Source: JANQGG01 sp964642175
GTDB lineage: Bacteria; Bacteroidota; Chlorobiia; Chlorobiales; Chloroherpetonaceae
Reading direction: 5' to 3'
NCBI GenBank assembly: GCA_964642175.1
Contig: CAZXOK010000004.1
Span: 186,001 to 250,000, forward strand
DNA: 64,000 nt
The stretch's first letter is position 1. Every line of letters starts with the position of its first letter. The translations under genes and the position numbers were made by a program. The notes under the pieces are model-generated. The model was not told the DNA's origin. It did no database searches and saw nothing but the letters and a program-made list of their open reading frames with translations. Below are positions 45,665-54,461 of the stretch, piece after piece.

Positions 45665-46012
45665 ATGACAGAACAATTTAAAAAAGTTGTTGAGCACGTT
45701 CATCTTAACTTCCAACCCTCCACACAGGAAGATTTCATTCACTTACTGGTAGATATTTTAGAATATATATCGATTTTCATCAGTGAGGGTGAGACTTTTG
45801 AAGATGCATTTGATAATGCGTTTGAGGCCGTAAAAGAAGACCTCGAGCAGCAATTGAATTATGAACCATTCCCACTTTCTTTAAATGCAGAGTCGTTAAA
45901 TTTTGATGTTACTCTTTCGTCTATAGATGTTCAGTACCATCACCTCAAACACCGTTTGTTTGATCATGCACCCGAAGAGTTGACTTCAAAAATGAACTGG
46001 AATCTGAATTAA
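45665..46012 (+). CDS. hypothetical protein, 115 aa
   Basis: A protein of 115 aa from the ATG at 45665; a GTG two codons upstream is possible. It is acidic, with a likely helical middle (about 20-70) and no motif I recognise. It has no signal or membrane segment. Its TAA overlaps the stop of the convergent HesB-like gene in a shared TTAA. Confidence 0.6.
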   Translation: MTEQFKKVVEHVHLNFQPSTQEDFIHLLVDILEYISIFISEGETFEDAFDNAFEAVKEDLEQQLNYEPFPLSLNAESLNFDVTLSSIDVQYHHLKHRLFDHAPEELTSKMNWNLN

Positions 46013-46305
46013 AGCCAGCAGGCCGAAGATCCATAGGACGACTCCACGATGAAATGCCCGCCATATTCATCTGTGTGATAATCCACTCTGGCGTTATCTA
46101 AATAGTCGGCAACTTCGTTCGAATAGACCAGTGTAAAGCCTTGATGCTTTTCGGTTTGATCATCCAGGTTCAAATCTGTCTCCTCTTCGAGTCCAAACGA
46201 AACGCCTCCGCAGGCCGAACACCCCATCAAAATACGGTATATCTTTGCCTGGTTATTAATTTCTTTATTGAAGGCTTTTTCTGCCTCATGTGTCACTATT
46301 ATCAT
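46009..46305 (-). CDS. HesB/IscA-like protein with unusual cysteine pattern
   Basis: A protein of 98 aa of the A-type iron-sulfur carrier fold (TYSNEVADYLDNARVDYHTDEYGGHF matches the HesB-like core). Classical IscA has one Cys near residue 35 and a C-terminal CGC. Here Cys29 and Cys32 lie in MGCSACGGVSFGLEE, and the C-terminus has only Cys96 in GSSACWL. Cluster handling may therefore differ. It is followed at once by comEC on the same strand (gap 6 bp), so they may be co-transcribed. Confidence 0.8.
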   Translation of the reverse strand: MIIVTHEAEKAFNKEINNQAKIYRILMGCSACGGVSFGLEEETDLNLDDQTEKHQGFTLVYSNEVADYLDNARVDYHTDEYGGHFIVESSYGSSACWL

Positions 46306-46311
46306 GTTAAT

Positions 46312-48456
46312 TCAGATTGGTCTTTGAAAATATCTGTCACGATTCAGCAATCGGGTTTGCTGTGAAGCAAACACCCATTTTGCCAAACGGGTTCGCTCGT
46401 TGAACTTTATTTTTGGCGTAACATAGAACAAGGCTTCGCGTTTTGGATCAGACGCTAATACACGCTCAAGCTTTACTTGCATTTGTTCATCCCATTCTGA
46501 AATACAAAAGACCATCACATCGATATCCCAAAGCAACGCCAGGTTTAGTTCATCCAACTTTTTACAAATCAGGATGTTCTGCCCCGGTAAAATAAGCTTA
46601 CTGATATCCTTATTAAACCTTTTTAACACAGCCGGCGTGGCTTTCCGGGTTTGCAGTGGTGATGTTGTGCGACCAAATGCATCGGAAACAAAGACCTTTG
46701 AGACATTTTCCCGAATGGCTGTTTTTAGCCACAACGCCTTGTTGGGCTCACTTGAAGAAAGCTGAAATCCGGTTAAGTGTTCATCATGAATAACGCCAGC
46801 TATCAGCTCGTTGTAAAGATTATGCACAAAAAAACGGGGGTTATTTTGCGCCTGGCCAGCCCAAATCCAAACATTCAGGGCAATTAATGAGGCAATCAGG
46901 TACTTCGGCCACAATCCGGGTTTGGATACATGCAACAGGGTTAATGAAATTGTAAGAATGAAAAAAAGCTCAGGTAAACCAATTTTAAATGGTATTGCCG
47001 CCATTTCCCACCCGCTCGCGCTCCGGGTTAAATAAAGTGCCGTGATTAAAATCGATTCCACAAACACAGCATACAAGCCGGAAAGACCAATGGATAAGCT
47101 AAAAAATACTAAGGCCGGAATAACGGCATAAAATGCCATGACTGTCAGAATCGTGACCGGAACATTAACCGCCATTCCCAAAAGAGGGACATGCGCAAAA
47201 TATAAACCCAGCAATGGCCATACACCTATGGTAGCTGAAAAGCTCAGAGCGATCAGGGTATAGAGTTTCCAAATCATCAAGGACCCGGTTGAGCTTAACA
47301 TTGAGAGTCGCTTAATAAAATTTTCTTTCAGGCCTGTTGCTGTAAGTTTTGGATAGAGCAGGATTATGGATAGAACAGCGGCATTGGATAAGAGAAAACT
47401 TGGACTAAGCAGATCGTTGGGATTTTGAAATAAAATGATCACATCTGCAAAAAAGAGTGAGTTGAGAGGCTCCGGGTTTCGCTGCAATACCGGGGCCCAC
47501 AAAAAGACGATTCCCATTAGCGTAGCCCGTTCAACCGGAGGTGTGTTCCCTGTGAGCTGAGCGTAAAGTAACAGCATCGCCGAAGCCAGAACAGCTGCCG
47601 AGAGCTTTCCTGCCTCTGTTCGTTTCAATCTCTGAAACAGGTTGGTTACAACAAAAAAGATTAAACCAACATGAAGCCCCGATATTGCCAGCAAATGAAA
47701 TGTTCCGGTTGTCTGAAAAGCTAATTTTGTTTCAGGGGAAAGGTAGTGACGCTCTCCCAGAACCGTGGCTTTTAAAAAGGCCTGAGCCTGGGCATGCTCA
47801 AACAATGTGTCTATTGCCTTAAGCAGATAAACTCTCATGGGACCAATAACCAGATCCTGAAACCAGGAAAATTCATGACCCGTTTTTTCCACACTTTCCG
47901 GTCCATAGACAGAAAGTGTGGCGTAAATCTGAGAGTTGGCCAGGTAAGCCCTGTAATCAAATTCATTTGGTGAGGACGCTTTTACAGGCAGCAAAAGGCG
48001 CCCATAAACCCAGACTTTATCTCCTTTATGCAACACGGGTATTTCACCCGGCTTGCCATGGATGTTGACTAGTACGTTACCTTGAACATCTATTGTATCT
48101 CCTTTATCAAAGAGCTTAGAAACAGTTAAAACACATTTGGTATTGGTATTATCCTGAAAAGGATGATCCAGGATGGAAGCTTTTACCCAGGTTGTCCGGT
48201 TGGCAAACGTGGCAATATTATTTTTTTCTATCTGAAGAATGTTGTTCGAACTCAGTGCAGCACCTGCTACGATAACAAATAACACGTACGCGGCTTTCAA
48301 ACCACTCTCGGAGCTTCTGAGAAGGAACAGGATCATCAACCCGATCAATAGCAGGCCCGAAGCAATAAAAACGATCCCAAAAGCCGGGAGTATTAAGCCC
48401 AGTGCCATACCTGCCACAAGATTTATAAACAGGCGCAACGAGGGATATCGAGCCAT
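46312..48456 (-). CDS. comEC: ComEC/Rec2-type DNA uptake protein without the metallo-beta-lactamase domain
   Basis: A protein of 714 aa. An N-terminal DUF4131 region with three helices, an OB-like segment (about 80-165), then the Competence core (about 215-510) with AILGERHYLSPET-type sequence, FHLLAISGLHVGLIFF and PPVERATLMG. The C-terminal about 180 residues are not an MBL domain (no HxHxDH is seen), as in many Bacteroidota-like forms. ComEC moves single-stranded DNA across the inner membrane during natural transformation. No other competence genes are here. Confidence 0.9.
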   Translation of the reverse strand: MARYPSLRLFINLVAGMALGLILPAFGIVFIASGLLLIGLMILFLLRSSESGLKAAYVLFVIVAGAALSSNNILQIEKNNIATFANRTTWVKASILDHPFQDNTNTKCVLTVSKLFDKGDTIDVQGNVLVNIHGKPGEIPVLHKGDKVWVYGRLLLPVKASSPNEFDYRAYLANSQIYATLSVYGPESVEKTGHEFSWFQDLVIGPMRVYLLKAIDTLFEHAQAQAFLKATVLGERHYLSPETKLAFQTTGTFHLLAISGLHVGLIFFVVTNLFQRLKRTEAGKLSAAVLASAMLLLYAQLTGNTPPVERATLMGIVFLWAPVLQRNPEPLNSLFFADVIILFQNPNDLLSPSFLLSNAAVLSIILLYPKLTATGLKENFIKRLSMLSSTGSLMIWKLYTLIALSFSATIGVWPLLGLYFAHVPLLGMAVNVPVTILTVMAFYAVIPALVFFSLSIGLSGLYAVFVESILITALYLTRSASGWEMAAIPFKIGLPELFFILTISLTLLHVSKPGLWPKYLIASLIALNVWIWAGQAQNNPRFFVHNLYNELIAGVIHDEHLTGFQLSSSEPNKALWLKTAIRENVSKVFVSDAFGRTTSPLQTRKATPAVLKRFNKDISKLILPGQNILICKKLDELNLALLWDIDVMVFCISEWDEQMQVKLERVLASDPKREALFYVTPKIKFNERTRLAKWVFASQQTRLLNRDRYFQRPI

Positions 48457-48572
48457 ATTGTTTTGGGGATAGAGATTTTATGCGATGAATTCTTATTAGA
48501 ACGTTAATTTTGCGAAACCGATTATCAAAATTATTTTACACTTAATCTCTGCTAACTAAAACCCGTGGCATT

Positions 48573-49208
48573 ATGCTTTTAACCAATCACTCGTTTAATA
48601 ATGGCGATCCTATTCCTTCAGAATTTGCTTTTTGTATGCAGGCCGCAAAAGGCCATGTTGCTTTAGCCACGAACAAAAGCCCGCACCTGAGTTGGTCGGA
48701 ACTTCCCGACGGCACCAAATCTTTAGCCATTATTCTGGTCGACCCTGATGTACCCAGTGTTGGCGATGATGTAAACCAGGAAGGCAAAAGCGTACATGCC
48801 TCATTACCACGTACAGACTTTTATCACTGGGTTCTTGTTGATATTCCACCAACCTTCCAGGAACTACCCGAGGGTGCAGTTTGTGATGGCATTACCTCAA
48901 GAGGTAAAACACCGGGAAAAACCAATTATGGTGTTCGTGGGATCAATGATTATACAAGTTGGTTTAAAGGCGATCCTGAAATGGAAGGTATTTATGCCGG
49001 CTACGATGGGCCATGCCCTCCGTGGAATGATGAACTGATCCACCGGTATTTTTTCACCTTATATGCCCTGGATGTTGAAACGCTGAACCTTTCGGGTAAT
49101 TTCACCGGATCGGACGCATTAGCAGCCATGAAAGGCCATGTGTTGGATCAGGCGCAGTGGATGGGGACATACACGGTTAATCCAAATGCAACAACCGTAA
49201 ACTCTTAG
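48573..49208 (+). CDS. YbhB/YbcL family PEBP-like protein
   Basis: A protein of 211 aa. PEBP signatures: SPHLSWSELPDGTKSLAIIL, the VDPDVPS loop, FYHWVLVDIPP and GYDGPCPPWNDELIHRYFFT. A short insert relative to E. coli YbhB lies around residues 70-90. Homologues bind phospholipid-like or anionic ligands; the bacterial role is unknown. No signal peptide is seen. It stands alone between comEC (divergent) and metF. Confidence 0.9.
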   Translation: MLLTNHSFNNGDPIPSEFAFCMQAAKGHVALATNKSPHLSWSELPDGTKSLAIILVDPDVPSVGDDVNQEGKSVHASLPRTDFYHWVLVDIPPTFQELPEGAVCDGITSRGKTPGKTNYGVRGINDYTSWFKGDPEMEGIYAGYDGPCPPWNDELIHRYFFTLYALDVETLNLSGNFTGSDALAAMKGHVLDQAQWMGTYTVNPNATTVNS

Positions 49209-49361
49209 TTTTCTGTAAGAGCGCCATTGAAATGGTCCGATCTTAAGTTTTATTTGAGTCTTACTCAGAATTTTAGTAAATAAGTTATTCTAGCCTTTTG
49301 TGTTACATTCAGAGCGCATTTGATGCTAAGCTTATGATTTTATTCAATAAAGATTTTTTTT

Positions 49362-50237
49362 ATGCTTGTAAAGGATTTATTAACTACCGATCAAACTCTG
49401 TTTAGTTTTGAGTTTTTCCCACCAAAAAAAGATGATGACTGGGACAAACTCTTCAAAAACATTAAGCAGCTCATTCCACTCAATCCGGCCTATGTAAGTG
49501 TAACATATGGTGCAGGTGGTTCAACACGCGATAAAACCCACGATCTGGTTGTTCGCATTCACAAAGACATCCAAATTCCGGTTGTGTCTCACCTGACCTG
49601 CGTTGGCTCAAGTGAAACTGAAATAGAGGATATTTTAAAAGAATACGATTCTCATGGCATACATAATATTCTGGCCTTAAGGGGCGATCCACCAAAAGGC
49701 AGTTCTGAATTTGTGAAACCTGAAAACGGGTTTGAACATGCCACCGACCTTGTGAGATTTATCAAACAAAAATTTCCCCATATGGGCATTGGCGTAGCCG
49801 GTTTTCCTGAGGGACACCCTCAGACAACCAATCGGCTTGCCGAAATTGATCACCTGAAGGAAAAAGTTAATGCAGGTGCCGACTATATCGTTACCCAGCT
49901 TTTCTTTGATAATCGCGACTTTTTCGACTTTGCCGAGCGATGCCAACTGGCCGGTATCACGGTACCGATCATTGCCGGTATTATGCCAATTACAACGCGT
50001 AAAGGCATGAGCAGAATGGCCGAGCTCTCACCCGGAACACGCTTTCCGGCACCGCTTTTAAAAGGGGTAATGGCCTCGGAAACCGAAAACGACGTGACCC
50101 AATTTGGCATTGAGTGGGCATCCAATCAGGTGCAGGAGCTTGTTGAAAATAAGGTTCCGGGGGTTCATCTCTATACACTGAATAATTCCCGGCCAACGCT
50201 TAAAATTCTAACGGCTATCGAGCAAACCCAGGTTTAA
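49362..50237 (+). CDS. metF: 5,10-methylenetetrahydrofolate reductase
   Basis: A protein of 291 aa, the usual MetF length. It has the TIM-barrel landmarks FEFFPPKKDDDWDKLF at the start (catalytic Glu), SVTYGAGGSTRDKTH, ILALRGDPP, GVAGFPEGHP and QLFFDNRDFFDF. It reduces methylene-THF to methyl-THF with FAD for methionine synthesis. It is monocistronic as far as can be seen. Confidence 0.96.
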   Translation: MLVKDLLTTDQTLFSFEFFPPKKDDDWDKLFKNIKQLIPLNPAYVSVTYGAGGSTRDKTHDLVVRIHKDIQIPVVSHLTCVGSSETEIEDILKEYDSHGIHNILALRGDPPKGSSEFVKPENGFEHATDLVRFIKQKFPHMGIGVAGFPEGHPQTTNRLAEIDHLKEKVNAGADYIVTQLFFDNRDFFDFAERCQLAGITVPIIAGIMPITTRKGMSRMAELSPGTRFPAPLLKGVMASETENDVTQFGIEWASNQVQELVENKVPGVHLYTLNNSRPTLKILTAIEQTQV

Positions 50238-50271
50238 ATCTTCCATAATTCTAAAAACCAGACAAAAATGC

Positions 50272-51240
50272 TCAGGCAACTTTTGTTTGGTTTTCACTGC
50301 CACCGGATTTTAACTCATCATCCAACACCTCGAGATAAGTTGGCACAATATCTGTGATGGTTTCAACATGCGAAAACTGCCCTGCTTTTTTCCCCAAGGC
50401 TAAAAAAGGAACCGGATTGGTGGTGTGAGACAGATGTGAGGCGTCTTCAAAATTTCCATGATCACTGGTGAGCAGCAATAGAGTCTGTTTTGGCAGGTGC
50501 GCAATAAGTTCACTTAAAAAGCCATCCAATCTGCCAACTATTTCCGAAGCCGATGTTTTTATCCTGCCGTGTCCGGAGAGATCGGTATAAAAATGCTCGA
50601 AGAAAACCGCATCGTGTTTTTCGGACAGGCTTAATAAATTCTGCGCAGCTTCCGGTGGTGATATTTTTTTCATGTCCCGATCGCCATCCGTTGGATTAAC
50701 CCCCCACCAATGATTGATAATATCACCGGAAACGGCTCTTTGGGATTTTAAGTCCTCAACGCCCTGTAATGCCACGTCTTCAATTAAGGCCGCTTCAAAC
50801 AATACCGAGCTTCTGATTTTACCCTGTGTGCGCAATTTTTTGCACGTATCAATGTATCGTACCGGGAAAGCATTGGCATAACTTACGGTTTGTTTTCTTG
50901 CTTTCAACCTTGCAAATATATTTGCTTTGGCAAGATTTTCTTTTAGCCCGGACGGCAAAAACGGCCCATAGTGCCGGCCAAATTCCCGGGCTCCGTTCAT
51001 GCCGGTATAAATAGAAAACTGCCCGGTGCCGCTCTGGCCTGTTCCGGGCATATCGCAAGAGGCATCGATGGGTTTGAATACGCGTGTTTCGGCATGTTGA
51101 TCTGCTGCATCCAAAAAGAACTCAATGCCATGCTCATCTCTTAATCGTTGCATCGGGGTCAGATGAAACGGATTGGCAGAATGCCGTTTTGCCAACCCAA
51201 CCCCGTCAAGAAACACAAAGATTAATTTCATCTGCGACAA
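50272..51240 (-). CDS. alkaline phosphatase/phosphoglycerate mutase (metalloenzyme) superfamily protein
   Basis: A protein of 322 aa. It has the metalloenzyme-superfamily pattern: IFVFLDGVGL (first metal Asp), the nucleophile region GTGQSGTGQFS, FFEHFYTDLSGH (metal His/Asp) and LLTSDHGNFEDASHLSHTTNPVPF. This resembles phosphoglycerate mutase (iPGM), phosphopentomutase and related phosphatases, but it is shorter than iPGM (about 510 aa), lacking its large inserted domain. Substrate not assigned. It follows lysA by 9 bp on the same strand. Confidence 0.85.
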   Translation of the reverse strand: MSQMKLIFVFLDGVGLAKRHSANPFHLTPMQRLRDEHGIEFFLDAADQHAETRVFKPIDASCDMPGTGQSGTGQFSIYTGMNGAREFGRHYGPFLPSGLKENLAKANIFARLKARKQTVSYANAFPVRYIDTCKKLRTQGKIRSSVLFEAALIEDVALQGVEDLKSQRAVSGDIINHWWGVNPTDGDRDMKKISPPEAAQNLLSLSEKHDAVFFEHFYTDLSGHGRIKTSASEIVGRLDGFLSELIAHLPKQTLLLLTSDHGNFEDASHLSHTTNPVPFLALGKKAGQFSHVETITDIVPTYLEVLDDELKSGGSENQTKVA

Positions 51241-51249
51241 ACTTAGAGA

Positions 51250-52500
51250 TTATATCTCGTTCTGGATCATCTGCTCATAGGTATCACGCCGGCGAATAAG
51301 CTTAACATTTTCCCCATCAACAAGCACTTCTGCCGGTCTGCGGCGCGCATTATAATTACTGCTCATTACCGATCCGTAGGCCCCTGAAGAGAGAATGGCC
51401 AACAAGTCGCCCTCCTGGCAATCCTGAATCTGTCGATCACGGGCGAAAAAGTCACCGGTCTCGCAAACCGGCCCCACAATATCGGCTGTGATAACAGTCT
51501 CAGATCGCTTAACCGGCAAAATATCGTGATGGGCCTGGTAAAGCGAGGGACGGATCAATTCGGTAATAGCCCCATCAACGATGAGAAAGATCTTGTGTTT
51601 GTAATTCTCTTTTCGATACAAGACTTTTGAGCATAATACGGTTGAATTACCCACAATAAACCGACCGGGTTCAAAGATAATTTTGGCTCCGGTGTTTTTT
51701 AAGATAGGCACCAGTTTCTGAGCAAAATCTTCTACCGGGGTAGCCTCTTTTTCATCTTTATAGGTAATCGGGAAGCCGCCCCCGATGTCGATATGCTCAA
51801 TGTCGAACCCCATAGACTCAGCGATATTTTTCACACCAAGCAATTTTAAGGTGGCTTCGTAATACGGCACCGTATCAAATATCTGCGAGCCGATGTGCAT
51901 ATCCAGACCGACCAGGCGAATGTTTTTGAGCGTTTTTATCAGTGAAAAGGTTTCTTCGGAAAGCACTTCATCAATACCGAATTTTTCTTCACTATCCCCG
52001 GTGGTAATGTAGGGGTGGGTTTCAGCCATCACATTCGGGTTGATTCGGATGCCGACACTGGCTACTGTGTTCAGTTTTTGGGCAATGGCATTGATTTGCC
52101 TGAGCTCCGAGTGCGACTCGGCCTTGATCATCAATAAATCCGATTGTATCGCATACTCGATTTCATCCGGCGTTTTACCTACACCGGCCATGATCATGCG
52201 CGCAGGATCGGCGCCGGCTTTGAGGGCGCGGAACAATTCCCCCCCGGAATTCACATCCAGGCCGCTGCCGGCATCCACCAGGGTTTTGATGATCGCAAGG
52301 TTGAAATTGGCTTTTACCGAGTAACAGGTCAGATGGTCTAACTCGGCAAACGCCTTTTCAAAGCGCTGATATTGATTAAGAATATTGGCGCGGCTGGTTA
52401 CAAATAACGGCGAGCCATACTTTTCGGCCAGTTGGCTCAGGCTAACGCCTTCGCAAAACAGTTCATCATGTTGATAATGGAAAAAAGAATCTGTAGGCAC
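51250..52500 (-). CDS. lysA: diaminopimelate decarboxylase
   Basis: A protein of 416 aa. PLP lysine Lys63 lies in CYSVKANFNL, with GSGLDVNSGGE, MHIGSQI, the GGGFPI phosphate site, EPGRFIVGN and the C-terminal PVCETGDFFARDR. It decarboxylates meso-diaminopimelate to lysine. It is the first gene of a two-gene run with the metalloenzyme-superfamily gene. Upstream lies the accessory island, so its promoter is in 52501-52800. Confidence 0.95.
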   Translation of the reverse strand: MPTDSFFHYQHDELFCEGVSLSQLAEKYGSPLFVTSRANILNQYQRFEKAFAELDHLTCYSVKANFNLAIIKTLVDAGSGLDVNSGGELFRALKAGADPARMIMAGVGKTPDEIEYAIQSDLLMIKAESHSELRQINAIAQKLNTVASVGIRINPNVMAETHPYITTGDSEEKFGIDEVLSEETFSLIKTLKNIRLVGLDMHIGSQIFDTVPYYEATLKLLGVKNIAESMGFDIEHIDIGGGFPITYKDEKEATPVEDFAQKLVPILKNTGAKIIFEPGRFIVGNSTVLCSKVLYRKENYKHKIFLIVDGAITELIRPSLYQAHHDILPVKRSETVITADIVGPVCETGDFFARDRQIQDCQEGDLLAILSSGAYGSVMSSNYNARRRPAEVLVDGENVKLIRRRDTYEQMIQNEI

Positions 52501-52822
52501 TTGAATTAACTTTTTGGTTTTAATAACACTCCGGGTACGGATATCTAGGCAACATAGTGCTGAAAAATAACGAAGCTGAGCAATAATTTAATGCAATTGT
52601 AACGGTTTGTGCGGATTTTATTTATTGATTTTTTTGGCGAAGCGGCCACCACTGTATGAATGAAGTTGAGTTGAACTAAATGTTTGATACAAGAAGCCTT
52701 TATCTGTAGCTAAACCAATAGGTGTTTTGTAGAATGCCCGGGTTTTGTGAGGGTGGCAAGAAATAGGTTGGCATAAAATGCTTTACCGGTTTTTTTTAGT
52801 TTGATGATCAAACGTTTGGAAT
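52501..52822. other. intergenic between lysA and the cassette-like island
   Basis: No open frame with any recognisable product. It holds the presumed lysA promoter at the left. A small perfect palindrome TTTGATGATCAAA lies at about 52800. Otherwise I see nothing. Confidence 0.5.
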
Positions 52823-52893
52823 ATTAACAACCAAGCTGTGCGGTACAGACGAAGCGCAGCGTAGTTTGCATCCGAACGAGCGCTTTGTTATGT
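52823..52893 (-). repeat. attC-like site at the 3' end of the NERD gene
   Basis: On the minus strand the site begins ACATAAC, 3 nt after the NERD stop codon, and ends GTTAAT about 70 nt later. Inside are imperfectly complementary arms (AAAGCGCTCGTTCGG against GCGGTACAGACG-type and AAGCTG sequence). This matches the general layout of integron attC sites (RYYYAAC ... GTTRRRY, 57-141 nt), with one mismatch to consensus in the first core and a poorer last core. The complement of its first core, GTTATGT, is found just before the NERD gene (53837-53843), as expected for an inserted cassette. Confidence 0.5.
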
Positions 52894-52896
52894 GTT

Positions 52897-53790
52897 TTAC
52901 TGTGCCTCATAGTTCAAATAATTGAATATGTTTTCTGCCTCATTTCCATCAAATATCTCGTCAAAATATTTAATGTAACCATTCAGCTTATCAAGAGGCA
53001 ACACCTTTACATGCTGAAAGTCGCTTTTTGGTGCTTTATTGGTCATTACGATAATATTCCTAATTGGTATTTTTTTACTGCCCCAATGATGGCGCACCAA
53101 TCCCTGATTGGTATTGCTGTTTAAAAAAACGAATAACGCAAAACTAGTTCTCTTGATCTGTTCAACTGGCGATCTAAGGTCAAGATTTTCAATCGACTGC
53201 GTGCTCCAGTTTTTCGTCTCGAGAACAAAGATACCAGATTGGCATATTAATAAATGATCGATTTGGATGCTGTATATTCTATCATTCTCGCGCTTATTGA
53301 ATATTGGCGGATTAAAACTTAAAGAAAAATCATTAATTAAATAATGCTTGTCGGATAGCTTTTGCAGCTCACTAACAACTGAATTTTCACCAATAGCACC
53401 GGCGATCGTTGAATATAGCCCTTCTACTGTTTCTTTAATAAATTCTATATCACGATATGAATCGGCACATCGTTTCGATACTGTGGCCTCATAATTATTT
53501 ACTAGTGTCGTATGCTTTTTTAATAGCCTTCTCGCCTTGAAATAATAGAAGACTTTATTGAACATATTTCTATCGCGTATCTCTATCGCCTTCTTTGACG
53601 CCTCCTCTAGCTCTTTAATTTCCGCATCAGTTTTGTGCTTTACAGATGTCGGTATGTCTTTCTTTTCAGATTCGTATTGATTTAAAAACGTGTTGATTTC
53701 ACCAATAGTATTGAACCTGTATATGCCATGATTGTGCAGCGTTTCTTTCAGTCTTTTCAGCGACTCTATTTTTCCTGAAACGATAGTCAT
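52897..53790 (-). CDS. NERD-domain (nuclease-related) protein, cassette-like
   Basis: A protein of 297 aa. Residues about 1-115 are a helical coiled region. The NERD domain (about 125-230) has the AGAIGENSVVSEL opening and the core IQIDHLL...FVLETKNW, with D178, E191 and K193 at the positions of the D-ExK nuclease active site. NERD proteins are predicted endonucleases found in plasmids and defence contexts; activity here is inferred. Codon use and composition look more AT-rich than the flanking housekeeping genes. It is bounded by core-like GTTATGT and ACATAAC sequences and lies beside an integrase remnant, so it was probably acquired as a cassette. Confidence 0.82.
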   Translation of the reverse strand: MTIVSGKIESLKRLKETLHNHGIYRFNTIGEINTFLNQYESEKKDIPTSVKHKTDAEIKELEEASKKAIEIRDRNMFNKVFYYFKARRLLKKHTTLVNNYEATVSKRCADSYRDIEFIKETVEGLYSTIAGAIGENSVVSELQKLSDKHYLINDFSLSFNPPIFNKRENDRIYSIQIDHLLICQSGIFVLETKNWSTQSIENLDLRSPVEQIKRTSFALFVFLNSNTNQGLVRHHWGSKKIPIRNIIVMTNKAPKSDFQHVKVLPLDKLNGYIKYFDEIFDGNEAENIFNYLNYEAQ

Positions 53791-53846
53791 ATTTATCCAT
53801 TGAAAGATAAGGTCGTGCTAGCAAGGCCTTCATTACACATAACATT

Positions 53847-54006
53847 GTTTAGACTGATCTGCCTAATCCGGAAAAGGCAGAAAGCTTCTTTCTGTATAAG
53901 ACAAATTAAACCCCACATTCACAGACCAGCTAATTATCTAATTTTAAATAAGTTAATGAAATTAACAATCATTTACACATGTCGGTATATACAGATCAGT
54001 CTAAAC
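53847..54006. repeat. perfect 15-bp inverted repeat flanking 130 bp
   Basis: GTTTAGACTGATCTG at 53847-53861 has its exact reverse complement at 53992-54006. The 130-bp centre contains two further small hairpins (CAGAAAG/CTTTCTG and GTTAAT/ATTAAC) and no open frame. It sits between the NERD start and the integrase remnant, in the place where an attI site would be in an inverse integron, but it could also be a MITE-like element. Confidence 0.8.
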
Positions 54007-54020
54007 CAGCCATGGATACA

Positions 54021-54180
54021 TTAACAGGGCTTTTTTTCGTTATGTCCGCCTTTGTTTAAAACATGCGTATAAATCATAGTGGTGCTCAGGTTTTTTCTGC
54101 CCCATCAGCTCCTGTATGGTGCAACGATCATAACCCATCTCCAGCAAATGTGTTGCAAAAGAATGCCTGTCATGTAAGGC
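54021..54180 (-). pseudogene. remnant of an IntI-like tyrosine recombinase C-terminus
   Basis: One frame reads RHSFATHLLEMGYDRCTIQ (continuing ELMGQKK), the conserved Arg-His box and following helix of integrases. After a one-base frameshift in a run of A, the next frame gives STTMIYTHVLNKGG with the catalytic Tyr, then stops at 54021. Expected Leu between HD and R is missing. The IYTHVL(N/K).GG ending is the form usual in integron integrases (IntI), though other tyrosine recombinases are close. No N-terminal two thirds remain; a short frame extends to 54300 without homology that I can recognise. Non-functional. Confidence 0.85.
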
Positions 54181-54461
54181 TTCCCGTATCGAATCCAAAA
54201 GTTTTGGCGCGGGTGTTTGAGGGTGAACACCTGTTATTGGCATTGAAGAGTTTATGGGAGAAGCGAGCATGTTAGTTGAGCTTTGGGTTAAACGCTGCAA
54301 AAAACCTTACAAGATATTTTAACAAAAAAATCCTCTTCATTACAAAATTGGTACTCAGGCGTACTTTTTTTATGTGTCTCTTGGCAATACAGTTAGAAGT
54401 TTCAAATAAATAGTGTTATATTTAAGTTTTCATAAAATATCAAAAAGATAATTTTATACAG

